From Casuarina equisetifolia (Eukaryota; Streptophyta; Magnoliopsida; Fagales; Casuarinaceae), in assembly GCA_028551475.1 (NCBI GenBank), contig CM052362.1:17094021-17158020 (forward strand): a stretch of DNA of 64,000 nucleotides, written 5' to 3'. Positions 18,837 through 30,358 of this stretch are shown in pieces (position 1 is the first letter of the stretch; every line of letters begins with the position of its first letter). The notes beneath the pieces were generated by a model that was given only the letters and a program-made list of their open reading frames with translations, did no database searches and was not told the DNA's origin. The position numbers and the translations under genes were made by a program.

Positions 18837-20433
18837 TTTCCCTTACCCACTGGCCGAGTTGACCCCGCAGTGACGGGAACGGTTCAGACAAACAAAGAAA
18901 ACAAAGACAAAAAAGGATAAGGAACCAAAGACGGGTTCAGGATCTGCAATTAGATGCCCTCATGAAACAGAAACCATCGCTTTATGAACTAGTGTAGTAA
19001 ATATGAAGAAAAGTCCAGGGTTCTTTAGGAAATCGGATGTCGGTGGAGCTGAAGAAGGGAAGAGCGCAGGGACGAGGAAAGGACACAGCTATAGAGTGTT
19101 CTTACGATTGTGTTTACTTCTTTTACTAATTTTCTATGTTCCGAGCTTTTGTTCTTGTTTTTTTTTTTAATATTTCCTTGTCAGTATAAAAATCGTGATA
19201 TTCTTGCACGTAACCACGTCGACAGGTTGAGCATGTTGTCCGCAGTGCATTGTCCCATGGGTCCGGCCCTTACGGTGCCTGTCTTAATATTAAATTGGGG
19301 AGCTCCGAAGAACAAAAATAATATATTCAACATAAAGTGGGTGCTCATTATACCTGGGCAAATTGGTATGAGTAAGGTTCTAGAAAATACAGGGCAGCAG
19401 AAATAGTATAGAAAGGAAAGATAATGGGTTCCGCCGAGAGAGCGCGTGAATGGGATCCAGAGCATGTGTTGCGTCCCGCCGGATGCTAGCTGTACGATGC
19501 ACAGCATTAATTCAAATCACATGGTGTGCTAGGTGTCTTGTGCGCGTCTCTGATGTCAAACAACGAATATCCTTTGCGTGGCGACGAATGGACTAAACTC
19601 GCACCGGCAATCATGACCAAATTTAGCTTTTGACCGGGCAAACGGTGTTCATGGGGTGCACATTGTGCGGGGCGGAGTGCTTCTGGACCCTTTCACCAAC
19701 CCGATGATGAGGGTGGCAAAAAGTTAAGAGAAGGCTGATGTATTCAAACTCGATTTCTATAAAAATATTTTGTACTTCTCTGATAAAGCGTCTTACATGG
19801 GTCTCTAATTGTGAAATTTCTCTTTAATACTCACCGACATATTAGCCTTAAAGTATTGTTAGGCCTTTATCTTTCTTAAAAATGGTTAATTTGGAATTTG
19901 TCTCACGTGAGAGTTTTATCAACACTTCCTCATTACAAATCGGGTCCAAAATGACCCACTTTCCGCTGGGTCAAAGACCCATTTTATTCCAGTTTTTCTC
20001 AAATTCTGATATTATCTCAAAGTACTGCCAGGCCTCCATTTTCCTTGAGAAGGGAAAACACGACAAAAAACTGAGAAGACGGGAAAGAATGGTTTTGGGT
20101 CAATTGGAGTACAGTTGTTAGCGAAGAAAATTCTACGTCTGCGTCAGCGTCATTAGGTCATGAATATCATAATTAACGCTCGGGAGAGAGAAAAAACGTT
20201 ACCAGGTTATGTTTGACAGTTTCGGTCAGGAAACGACAAATAGAAAACATAAATACCCAGAAGGTTTGGTAAATAAATAACTGAACAAGTATTATCTACA
20301 CACGGCCAAACGGACATATTATAGAGCTACATTTGGATGCTATAGATGTCATCGGGGATGACGGCCTCCATGGCAAGATGGGGCAAAGCCTAAATACTAG
20401 AAAGACCCAATGGGAAATTATGCAGGAGCAAAG
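18837..20433. other. Intergenic region between XXT and TSPO
   Basis: This stretch should contain the XXT promoter and 5' UTR (right of 18836) and the TSPO 3' end (left of 20434). I see no conserved coding segment. Open frames such as 19110-19406 and 19882-20121 lack domains. Confidence 0.5.
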
Positions 20434-20973
20434 TTAAAGAAAAATGAGCTTAAAAGTAACGATTGTAAGATATGCCGCCCACGCCACGCACGGCTTGACC
20501 AGATCTTTGGCAAAAGGATTCACCCCAAGAAAGAGCTTGTAACAGGCAAAAAGAGTCACAAAGTTCACGGCACAAAGCACAAACGCAAACCATCTAGGTC
20601 CAGTCACCACCACAAGAGGATCACACGCTATGCCCAGTGAAACTTGGGCGATGTAGAGCAGAAGAGCATCAGGTTGTGCATGAAATCCGCCATCTGCCCA
20701 GACAAGCCAAGCCGCAAAGCTCATAAGGAAGGACGATCCCAGGGAGGCCAGGTGGATGCACCAAAGAGGAGGGAACCAAATGGGTTTATGTAGTGCCCGG
20801 TACTTTCGGCCTGAGGCGAACATGAAAATGATCACCATGGTTAAGGAGACGGGGATCACAGTGGCAATGGCAAGGGACCGTAGAGCCCGCTTGGCGTTGG
20901 AATTCTTGGTTTCTTGCTTGGTGGACATGGTATGGTCATTCTTGGACCTGTGTTGAAGGGTTTGAGAAGCCAT
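20434..20973 (-). CDS. TSPO: Translocator protein TSPO (TspO/MBR family)
   Basis: Five-helix membrane protein of the TspO/MBR family, 179 aa. The Arabidopsis member is an abscisic-acid and stress-induced secretory-pathway protein that binds tetrapyrroles and is removed by autophagy. The sequence shows a polar N-terminal extension of about 35 residues (typical of seed-plant TSPOs), then TM1 at residues ~33-55, the KPIWFPPLW signature after TM1, WLVWADGGF, and four further hydrophobic segments ending TIVTFKLIFL. No intron is needed, as in Arabidopsis. An internal methionine (MSTKQ, about residue 16) is an alternative start. Arabidopsis TSPO is about 196 aa, so the extension here is slightly shorter. 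Confidence 0.95.
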   Translation of the reverse strand: MASQTLQHRSKNDHTMSTKQETKNSNAKRALRSLAIATVIPVSLTMVIIFMFASGRKYRALHKPIWFPPLWCIHLASLGSSFLMSFAAWLVWADGGFHAQPDALLLYIAQVSLGIACDPLVVVTGPRWFAFVLCAVNFVTLFACYKLFLGVNPFAKDLVKPCVAWAAYLTIVTFKLIFL

Positions 20974-22315
20974 GGAACCGGGATTGCTGCGTGGAGGAAT
21001 GAAGAGACTAGAGGAGATTTAACGACAGACATTGGAGATCTGGAAAAGTTGAAGAAAACGAGTGTCATGGAGCAAGTTTAGGGGTTTTCTTAAAAAGAAG
21101 GTGGTCTATAGCCATACCTTCCATTACCGAAAATAAGCGGAGTAGGGCATTTAACGAAAGGAATGGAGTATAAAAAATTTTGACCTGTGAAATAGGTTGT
21201 CCAACGTGAACCGTCGGCTACAGCAAAGGAACTTGTGTTTGGTAGGAAGTGAGCTCAAATTAGAGCCAAAAGAGAGAGAGAATTAATTACTCTTTACGTG
21301 TTCTAAAACGATATGTTTGATAGTCTTGTAATATGGATATATCTGTTTTTTCGTTGGTAGAAGCAAAGTGGCTAATTCTTGATATTAACTTATTTAATGT
21401 ATATACGTTTGGCATGTAGTTGTCCCACGTCTATTGTATAAGTGTAAGCACATACTTAATACATTGGTGTGATATTTTATCTGTTATTAATTAATTTTGG
21501 GATTAGATTCTCAAATTTTCAACACTCCCCTTACATGTATACAAATATTACAATATGTACAAACAAAATTTCAGGACCAAAGCTTAATGAAAGAGAGGAC
21601 ATAACATAAGAAAGACCATAAGGCTATGATATCATATTAAAGTCAATTAGCAATAAATTATAAAACATATCAATATATAAGATATGATGTGTATGCTCAT
21701 ATAATTTATATAGGACAATTACATCTCTAACAATATATAAGATATGTATTCATTATTTAGTATATATTTTATTTTATTTCACAAATATATTATGTATTAT
21801 ATATTTGAAAGTTTTTTATATCTTAAAGATATGTAATTAATGTTTGAAAAAAATTAAAGGAAATATCTCGAAACAATTAATATGACTTAACTGAATACAA
21901 ACAAGTCATCAAGATTTATGCAGTTTATATTTAAAAGCAACAATTAAGTTTAAAAAATAAAAAGAAAAAAAGCTTTGTCACGTCAGTATGGGATATAAAT
22001 GAACACGAATCAGATAATCCTTTATTCCTATTATCAAATTTACAATTAATTCTAATTCACATGCTTCAATGCTGGTTGAAGACTGAGATAGACTCTTCAT
22101 CTTTTCCAAAGCAAAATTTTTATAAATAACGTCTTAATATTTAGAAGAATGTTTCAAACAACAAACCAGGGACAAATCCGTAATTCGGGCCCATCGGCGG
22201 CTCACACTTTTGCCCCCTCCTTCCCCGAGTAATCCTTAGGACGTTGCCATTCTCTGCTCAGCACTGCCTGTAAGTGAAGCCCCCAAAGCCCCCGGCAGTA
22301 GAAAAGACATCGAAA
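20974..22315. other. Divergent promoter region of TSPO and HSBP with AT-rich LTR relic
   Basis: This is the bidirectional upstream region between TSPO (-) and HSBP (+). Around 21400-21640 it carries what looks like a degraded minus-strand copia LTR end. The segment AACACTCCCCTTACATG is followed by a TATGATATCAT stretch, whose complement resembles a TGGTATCAGAGC-type primer-binding site. The remainder to 22150 is AT-rich without coding signal. The LTR reading is tentative. Confidence 0.35.
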
Positions 22316-25300
22316 ATGGTAACTTTTTAAGCATTTACCAGAGTAACTCGTAGAATCCACTAATTCCCATGTCGGATTGTGCATTTTTGCCATCACATTT
22401 TGTGGAAGTTTGTCAGAGATGAAATTGGGGTTTTAATTTTTTTTTTTTTAACTGTAAGAGAGAAGTATTTCGTTAGGAACTGTAGATCTGTTCGATGAAC
22501 TTTAGTGCCTTGGATCTTCTGTTTATTTAACGTCTTGCAATCACTTTTCTTTAGTTGTGTTCTGTTTGGTCACTCGGCAAACGTGAGGAAACGACGTAAA
22601 TGTAGGGATTAGGTTTCGTATTATTTTTTCCGCGTTTCGAAGACCAAACAGAGAAGGCATGGGATTATGATTTGGTTTTCTTTCTATTTCCTGTTATCTT
22701 GAAACAAGACAGTGTGCGTGGAGTCTTTATTCTGGAGTTGTGTGGAGTGGTGGTACTCCCTTGAGGCGTACAAAAGTGTGCCTTAGTGGTCTACCATATA
22801 GGAAATTGAAGTTTTTTCAGCACGTTTCAGTCGATGTGCTGAAGTGTAGAAGAGAAAATTGTAGGCTTTCATGGGAAAAAGCACTTCGTTTAGAGAGGGC
22901 GTGAAATTACAATGTAACAGCAACATCACTGATTATTTTGCTTGCAAGGTGGACAGTTTGATTTGATGCTTCATCCATGTGTCTTTTATGTACGTTGTCG
23001 AGAGAGTATGGAATGATTGGGATCAAGTTGGTTGGCACCAGTAACGTAGGTTAAAACTGAGATTATGGTATAGCGGAACTGCTTCAAATGACAATTTTTA
23101 TTCTTTCCTTGAAATGCTAACCTAGAGTATGGAATGATCTGGATCAAGTAGGAGGGCACCAGACGTAGGTTAAAACTGAGATTATGATATAGGGGAACTG
23201 CTTTAAATGGAAATTATTATTCTTTCCTAGAAATGCTAATTCTGGTTTATAGTTCACTGTAACCACGACATTTGCTTTGTTAGTAGCATTTGAGTGTAAC
23301 TTTTTGAAGAAAATACTCTGTGACCATCCCTTGTTGGCAAATTGTTTTTGTATTACCATTTGAACGCATTTAGGATGCAAACATATGTTGGAAGTTGCGT
23401 GAATGCTGGTGATGGCAAGAGTGATGTTAATTGTATTACTGGGTACAAAGGACTGATGATCTTCATTCAGAAGGTCGAGTTTCTAGTTTCCACAAGCCCT
23501 GTTCCTTAATTTCAAACATGTGCTCTGTCCTATTATAGTTTAACCACCTTCTCTTCTAAGCCTCTAAGAGTTCATCCCGTGACCTCAGTTTTTTATGAGT
23601 TTTGGACCATATGAGGGAATGAAAGGATCCTGATTTTACTAATACTAAACAGCAATGTCAATATGTTTGAGGCTTTCCCAAAACACGTGGTGATTGGGAA
23701 AACTATTGTGCAACTGCTTCTAGAGAGTAAGTGCGATGGTTAAAACATTTGCATACCCTGTGGAAATGTCTGTTTAAGTTGTTAACTTTTAGTACAATGA
23801 GCACGGAATTGTCATCTACGCTACCTCTGCCAGCTGAAAATGAGTTATTTCGAGCATTACTTTTGTGTCAATCATCAACTTATTCCATCTCAGTAATAAT
23901 GTAGCCTGTTTTTATGTGGTAGCGTCTCTTTCATTTCTTTTCTGCAGGATGGGCATGACGCTGATGACCCAAAACAAAGCACTGCTGATATGACAACTTT
24001 TGTGAGTTCCTCTCCAACTTTGAGAATAATTTCGTCAATTCTGTACAGTGAGACTAGGTCAACATAGCCACGATGATGGTTGAGTAGCAGATTAAGGGAA
24101 AAACGTTTATTTGACTTTAAAACCCAGGATTATTCTTGAAAAATGTGACGATAGCCTCATCCAATTATGATAGGGGAAGTCGCATAAGGTATTGTTTACT
24201 AGATCGCCGTGGGGTGGTGTGCATCGTCCTTTGGGGCTTCCCCCGTTATTTTCTTTTACGGGATGGTTTCTGGTGCTTGTTAAGCAAATCTTGGCAATTT
24301 GGACTTCTGATGATCATATATTAACGGGGAAGAAATGGGGTCCATATTTTATTTCAGTAGAATGTATGTTCACACCTTCCTACAACAGTAATAGGGTCAT
24401 CTACTTGATGTGATTTGGAAAACTCTTTGCTGAGTGGTTGCACTGATTTTTGCAGGTCCAAAATCTTCTTCAGCAGATGGTGAGTTGGGCGTCTCTGTAT
24501 TTTTGAAATTTAGTAGTTGAAGAATTGTGGGTATAATGATCAGTGAGTCTAGATATGTTGCTTACCCTTTTGCATATTTGCAGCAATCCAGATTCCAGAC
24601 AATGTCCGAGTCCATCATCACAAAGAATATCCTTCTCTTGTTCTTCATATTACTACACTTATTAATTGGATATCTTATTGAAATGAAACAATTGAACACA
24701 ATTTTACTTCCTGTGTTAATCTGACATGATAGTGAACATTGCATTAGGTCTTTATAGCATTTGGAAGGAGCTCTTTTGTTTCCGTATGCTCTGGCTTAAA
24801 TCATCTTTGATCATATGTGAAATTCTTTCGGCATCTTCAGTAAGGACATTATTGGCATCAAGATAGCTTTTTCCTTTCTTCAGTAGGGGTAGTTGGTCTA
24901 TTAAAGACTCCATTAACCAGCTTAGGGTTATGCCATCCATTGATATAAAGGACAAAGTGAAAGTGTTAGACACTTTTTATTGTTCTAGGTTTACGGCATT
25001 GGATCTTTCCCCGGGTAAGTCCCCATTGATTCGGCCTTTTTGTGCCTTTGCACCCGTCGCCCAAAATGAGATGTTCGACGTTTCCATCCCACCAAATGCT
25101 GGCTTGTACCATCAAATACAGTGTAGTATTGCTGCAATTGTTGCTCACCTTGCCTCAAAAGTGGGACCCATACGAAGTTGAACAATTGTTTACTTTAACT
25201 CTTAACATACTTGATGAGATGGGCAACAGGATTGATGAGTTGGAGCAGAGCATTAATGAGCTGAAAACCGAGATGGGAGTGGAGGGTTCACCTTCTCCTT

Positions 25301-25353
25301 CGGAGCCAGCCAAGGCACAGCCAGAACTCAAGTCGGCGGATGATTCACCATAA
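22316..25353 (+). CDS. HSBP: Heat shock factor binding protein (HSBP)
   Basis: Small coiled-coil protein that binds the trimerisation domain of heat shock factors and damps the heat-shock response. Five coding exons: 22316-22318 (only the ATG), 23948-24001, 24456-24479 (24 bp), 24584-24626 and 25211-25353, giving 88 residues. The order is an acidic start (MDGHDADDPKQSTADM), then the heptad-repeat coiled coil VQNLLQQM / QSRFQTMSESIITK / IDEMGNRIDELEQSINELK, then a Ser/Pro-rich tail ending in DDSP. Length and sequence match plant HSBPs (about 86-90 aa). The first intron begins directly after the start codon. The last intron (24627-25210) has AT..AC ends and U12-type signals. The exon joints are supported by an uninterrupted family match across every junction. 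Confidence 0.93.
23003..23243. repeat. 121-bp tandem duplication in HSBP intron 1
   Basis: The unit starting AGAGTATGGAATGATTGG at 23003 recurs at 23124. Both copies contain ACGTAGGTTAAAACTGAGAT and end in CTTTCCT..GAAATGCTAA. They differ by scattered substitutions and small indels, so the duplication is not recent. Confidence 0.85.
24627..25210 (+). other. U12-type AT-AC intron in HSBP
   Basis: The exon boundary required by the protein (ACAAAGA joined to TTGATGAGATG, giving Thr-Lys-Ile-Asp-Glu-Met) has no GT donor. The intron instead begins ATATCCTTCTC, matching the U12 5' splice-site consensus ATATCCTT. It ends TTAACATAC, with terminal AC. CTCTTAAC, close to the U12 branch-point consensus TTCCTTAAC, lies about 5-12 bases before the end. 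All three minor-spliceosome signals are present, and the join restores the conserved coiled coil. Confidence 0.85.
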
Positions 25354-26815
25354 GGAAACTTATCGGTTAAAAAGGGGCATCAGATATTAACGCGTTCTGG
25401 AGTGAATGTTCCTTGCATTTGAAACTTGCTTTGAATTTGACTTGTCTGCACGCCTGTGATGGCCCCCTCCGTTTTGAATGCTTGCCTGGTTTATAGGCAT
25501 ATGATTACATGCTTTGAGAGAATCTTGCCCTGCTTTTTCAGTACAATTTTCAAAGTGTGCCTGTTTTTGTTGGTTCGGTGTGAGAGATGTGCCACCGGAC
25601 AACTGGCAGTCCTTCCTGGTGACATTTCTTATTGCTTAGTTTCCCCTGGAATCCCCTTTAGGTGGATCCACCGCGTTGTGATATCACTCACGAAGTTCGT
25701 CTTATCCCACATACAGATGAAAAGTACATCTTTTTCAAAAAGAAAAAGGATGGCAGCGTGGCCCTCCACTACGCGAGTCCCGATGTGGGTTTATAGGTTT
25801 ATAATTAACTTATTATAACATGACAAAGACATTCTAGGCGTGTTTCCCGCGTCTACCGAAAGCTTAGATGCCATTGTGGTGCTCCCACGTCCACCGATCT
25901 TGATTGATGGTGATTGCCGTAATCGGCTGATGAGTCTCTGATACCCCAAAGCACTATTTCTCCAACTCCGCGGAGCCTATACGCGATTGGACCGTAAGTA
26001 ATTTGGAATTCCCGCTGATTTATCCTAGCATAACCCAGTAAAACTCTCCTCCATGTAGCCAGCGCCCTTTTCTGCCTTTACGCGTAAGACAATGAGGGGA
26101 CTTGGCCAAAAGTTGGAATGCGAATATCCGTGGTTTTCTATTGGCCACAACTTTAAAAGACAAGACCAGAACGCTGTTTTGTGGACTGTATTTGATATGC
26201 TATCCTTTTGGGAATTCCCTTGAAATTAGTTTTTTTCCGTACACACCTAAGATCTTTAGAGCTTATGAAGCAACAAAGATGGTTATTTAGGCTGTAGATT
26301 CATTTATAGTAATAATAATAAAGAAAACATCCGTATACGTTAACAAAGCCCATCTCAAATTGGGTTGGCTTCTTGTTTTTTGGATTAACTTGGGGGTTGG
26401 TGGTGTGGCAGTCTGTCAAACAACTGATCTTTGCAGATGTAACCTTCCCACTTATATAATTGTTAAAAAAAAAGAAGTACTAACATAACTTTGAATTACA
26501 GAATATGAATTACAATCATAATGCGCAGCACCCATCTCATCCATCATAATTATGTCTCAAAAATTCAAAATAACAAACAGGAAAAGCATTTCCCATGAAG
26601 TCGTTAGATAATTAAGACCAATAATATTGACATTAAGGAAAGAAGGAAATTATAGTAATGTGTAATTAACATCACAACAGCCTTATTGCAGTCTCCAGCC
26701 GTTACGTATAATCGGAGCACAGAAGGCCCAACAATACCCACATAATTGCATACGTAGTAGAATAAAAATTAAGCTGAGGAAATAATCTTGAAAAATTAAC
26801 AAAAGAGAGTGAATT
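25354..26815. other. Intergenic region between HSBP and RALF
   Basis: The left part should be the HSBP 3' UTR. The right part, up to 26815, is the 3' flank of the minus-strand RALF gene. The open frame 25456-25818 runs across this flank but shows no domain. No gene recognised. Confidence 0.5.
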
Positions 26816-27199
26816 TCAACGCCTACAGCGAGTGATAGCACTGCAACCGCGGCGGTAGGGGTTGGCCTGGGCACCAGGTCGGCAATTGTAGTAGGACGCG
26901 CCACGTCGGGAGCAGGGTACACTGTTTCTCCTCAGCGCACCGTAGCTGATGTACTGCCTAGAGGCTAGGATGCGCCGGTTGCTCTCCGAGTCCAAGGCGA
27001 ACTCGTCCATTTCCAAGTCCTCCCCTCCAGCGAGAAGGCACTCGGCGATGGAACCGCGGCACTCCGATTTACCCGCGACAAGGCCCAGGTGCAGGTTGTC
27101 CGAGACAATGAAATCAACAGCTGTGGTGGAGCAGAGAGCCAAATGGGCGGCCAGGATTACACATAATGCGAGAAAACGGCAGGGATTTGCGGTTGCCAT
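26816..27199 (-). CDS. RALF: RALF peptide hormone precursor
   Basis: Prepropeptide of a rapid alkalinization factor, a secreted Cys-rich peptide that signals through FERONIA-type receptor kinases and LRX/LORELEI-like partners at the cell wall. The start is set at MATANP (127 aa), because a cleavable signal peptide begins there (FLALCVILAAHLALCSTTA). The open frame upstream is unlike a signal peptide. Next comes an acidic propeptide, then the subtilase (S1P) site RRIL at about residue 78. The mature peptide begins near ASRQYISYGALRRNSVPC, with the YISY receptor-binding motif and the four conserved cysteines (PCSRRGASYYNC and GCSAITRC). It is intronless, as usual. The mature sequence places it with RALF1/22/23/33-type peptides. 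I cannot fix the exact orthologue. Confidence 0.95.
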   Translation of the reverse strand: MATANPCRFLALCVILAAHLALCSTTAVDFIVSDNLHLGLVAGKSECRGSIAECLLAGGEDLEMDEFALDSESNRRILASRQYISYGALRRNSVPCSRRGASYYNCRPGAQANPYRRGCSAITRCRR

Positions 27200-28761
27200 T
27201 TTCGGAGATGGGGGGTGCTGGTTCTGTTGGGGGAAGGCAAGGACTGAGGGCAGGTTTGGGAATATAAGTGACGGTTGGGAAGGAAATGCCACTGGCCTTA
27301 GGGTGAATTTACGGGAACTACCACTTGACTTTAAGACGGGCGGCTTTGCTTGTAATCGAAGGGTTTATGGAAACCCACTCATCACTCCCTTGACCTTATT
27401 TCCAAATTTTAATTTTCTAAATTGTTTAGAAAAAGAAAAAGAGAAGCTAATTATGAGCTGTTTGAACAGTGAGGGCCAGTTGGTGGACAGCCGACGTGTG
27501 AGTGCGACGACCGCGAAAGGATTCCAAAAGAACGGCATACGATGATTCCGTCCAAGACTCCCCATTCTCTATTCGGATCCGGCTCCAGTGGGCCCTCTTC
27601 ACGCGTTCTTGAGTTTCCGAGGAACGAGGTAAAAGGTTGTAAAAGGGTGAGGGGATAAGGTTGTAACTTACGGTGTTTGTTGTTATTATTACAATGTTGA
27701 AATCTTTATTAGATGAGTAAGTTCGACGCTATGGCATCTTTTTTTTTTTTTGGGCGCGGGTATTCAGTTCTAGATTCAATCTTTTGCCAAACAAATAATG
27801 TTTACGGACAAGTGTTGTACAATATTTATTTAATATCTTACGATTTTAAGTTAAATTGTCTTTTTTATAAAATTTAATATTATATTATAATCTAAATTTT
27901 GATTTAATATTCTTACAAGTTTGAATAAGCCAAATTTACACCAAAAACAATATTACACTATAAATGTCTAAACCTATACCATGGGGAATTTAGTTTTACA
28001 TAAATGTTACAATATGAATGTTTAGTCTAATATTGGCAATGAATTTATTGAGAATTCAAGTATTATTCCATACTTGGAGTGTGTTAAATATCACATTAGA
28101 AATATAAAAAATTAAAAATAATTTATAAAATATAAAAATTTTTACGTAATATTTTAAAATTTTATGTTAAATATAAATATTTTAATTTATGAAATCTAAC
28201 ATTATCATTAATGCTATACCAAGGGGGGCAACTTTGCCATGCTTGCAGCAATCTGTTGAGATCCAAGGCGCTTAGCATCGCGCAAGGACCTCAGCAGACC
28301 ATACTTTATCGGATTTATTTTGGATTCAAGGAAACTGCATAAAATAATGAACGTTCATGCAAACACATTTATTCCCTTGAATCCGAAATTAATAATCTAG
28401 TTGGACATTCATTCAAACCTGCTCTTAATATTCGCACATGGAAAAGAATGCAGTACACATGTGTCCAGAGGCTATGAAGTTGTAGCAGAAGAAGCTGGTG
28501 GCCAGCGGTCCAACATGTGTATCTTGACATGGGAAAGCATACTGGAGTTGGGCCTTGGTCACGTCAAACTCAATGCTTTAATTATTGAGAGGGTCGTCGT
28601 ACTCTTTTAGACCACCAAAAAGAAAGTCCAGCCAGGAAGTTTAGTACTGATTCCCACCTTCCCTGCATGTCTTACCAATCAATCAAAGTTGCGAAAGCCT
28701 GGTCCCCGTCTTGTTCCATTCATGTGTAATGCAACCCTTTCAGAAGAATGATTGGTCCCAG

Positions 28762-28810
<49 letters not shown>

Positions 28811-30358
28811 AAAAATTGCAATATTTTTAATGTGGGATTTTCTGCCTTACTTTCTGCAGCTGGGAAAGAGCCGAAGGAGTCACACCCTAGCCTTAATGCT
28901 CAAGGAATTTCAATGAATTTGTCAACTTTATGATTTCACAGCACCATGCTTGAGTCTTAGTGTAGAGAATATGCGAAAATAATCAACCCCAGTTTTGAAT
29001 TCTCATTATGTAAGTATTGAAGCCTTTTAAATAGCTGCATCCTGCGAACCTAAGGCCGAAGCCCTTGAACGAGTGCCGCTAAACCATAAATCTTCACGTC
29101 CTTCCACCAGTTCCCCCCCCCCCCCTTCACCTAAAAGTGTTTCTTCTTTTATGGTACAAACACACTGAAGGGCTTGAAGAATGCCAGGCCCCTCTTCTGT
29201 ACAGACGGTTTCTTGGATGAGAAGAGCCGTATCTAAGCACTTAACAGTACACAAATCAGCCCCCCTGAATTGAAGTCTGCGGCAGAGGTCTCTAGCAATG
29301 ACAGCCACGACTTGTCTATAGCTGTAACTCTAGCGCCGGCAGCAAAAGACTTGCAAGAAAAGACAATAAAAGTACTTAACAAAGTTTTGGTTGTTCAAGT
29401 TAAAGAATTGCAAGAAGGTATTGCAATACTTACATAATGCTGAATGTATTGCAAGTTATAATGATTTAGCTGCGACCCTGGGTAGTAGTTAATTTAACTA
29501 CTGATTTTAGCAGCTAGTTTCTTCCAAGCAATCGAAGACTATTGGGTTTTCTAACACTCAGCATTTGTGTTCACAACCCCGAAAGACGAATCTACTGATG
29601 ACACAATACATTGACCGTTGATGGGTACTATAATGGTCCATGAATGTATAGCAGCTTATAATACCTTAATTTTGGAGGGTACCAATAAAGACTTTGTTGA
29701 GAAGGTGACTATGCAACTGAAGGTTTGTTAGTGATACGCGGCCCTATAAACCATAAGGTCGTTGAAGGTTCTGTAAACTCCCATGCTCCCTCCACAAACA
29801 TACTCCTTTAAACCCGTCGAGAGACATCCCAAAATAGCCATGCGAGGACTTGGTCTCCCACCATGAATTTCTCTTCTTCCGAAGTTCCACATCTCTCAAT
29901 CCATCGGAGTTCCTTACATGCCCCAAATTTGTTAAACTAAGCTGGTGGTGGAGAAACTTCATGAATGACCCAACTCTCTTCCACGTCTGATTCTGTTGTA
30001 GTTTGTTCAGAAGCATTTCCGCCTTCCCCTACCATTTTTCAGTCATCAGGATAGGGCACCATCTCTGGGTCACCCGATCTAAGCTGCCATGTAATGGGGT
30101 CCTATAAAATTTTCTTTTTCAAATGCTAAGACATGGAGCTACGTCTTCCCGAATGGAATAATCAGTTAGGAGAGTTTTGAGAAGCCTCATCTAGTGCTTG
30201 ACGATTCCATTTCTATCTGCGGGGAATGGAATTATCCATGGGGTTCAACATTTGCATGCGGATCTTATAGACATGCACCATCAGAAAGGGAGAAAGTTAA
30301 GAAAGCATTCCTCGTAAGAGAAGAGCAAAGGACCTTGTTTTCATATAGTAATCGGATA
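27200..30358. other. Intergenic region between RALF and CSLD
   Basis: This 3.1-kb stretch contains the upstream regions of both flanking genes. The part from 27800 to 28220 is extremely AT-rich and shows no coding signal. It also holds a (GA)n microsatellite and a C13 run (29113-29125). Two minus-strand open frames (29027-29308 and 29744-30016) show no family I recognise and may be gene relics. No functional gene is supported. Confidence 0.5.
28766..28809. repeat. (GA)n microsatellite
   Basis: About 22 GA units on the plus strand, inside intergenic DNA 1.5 kb upstream of the CSLD start. A probable length-variable locus. Confidence 0.95.

Noticed and set aside
17439-18873. Several plus-strand open frames of 60-134 aa opposite XXT
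   Set aside because: They are antisense shadows of a GC-rich, intronless coding region. None has a domain, and XXT on the minus strand explains the sequence.
24930-25181. Open frames inside the last HSBP intron (also on the minus strand)
   Set aside because: They lie inside the AT-AC intron and show no domain. Including them would break the HSBP coiled coil.
29113-29125. C13 homopolymer as a functional quadruplex-type site
   Set aside because: A single uninterrupted run without the spaced tracts needed. It is more likely a simple repeat or sequencing-sensitive site.
29027-30016. Two minus-strand frames upstream of CSLD as possible small genes
   Set aside because: No recognisable domain. 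One overlaps a C13 run, and composition is inconsistent with neighbouring genes. At best they are relics.
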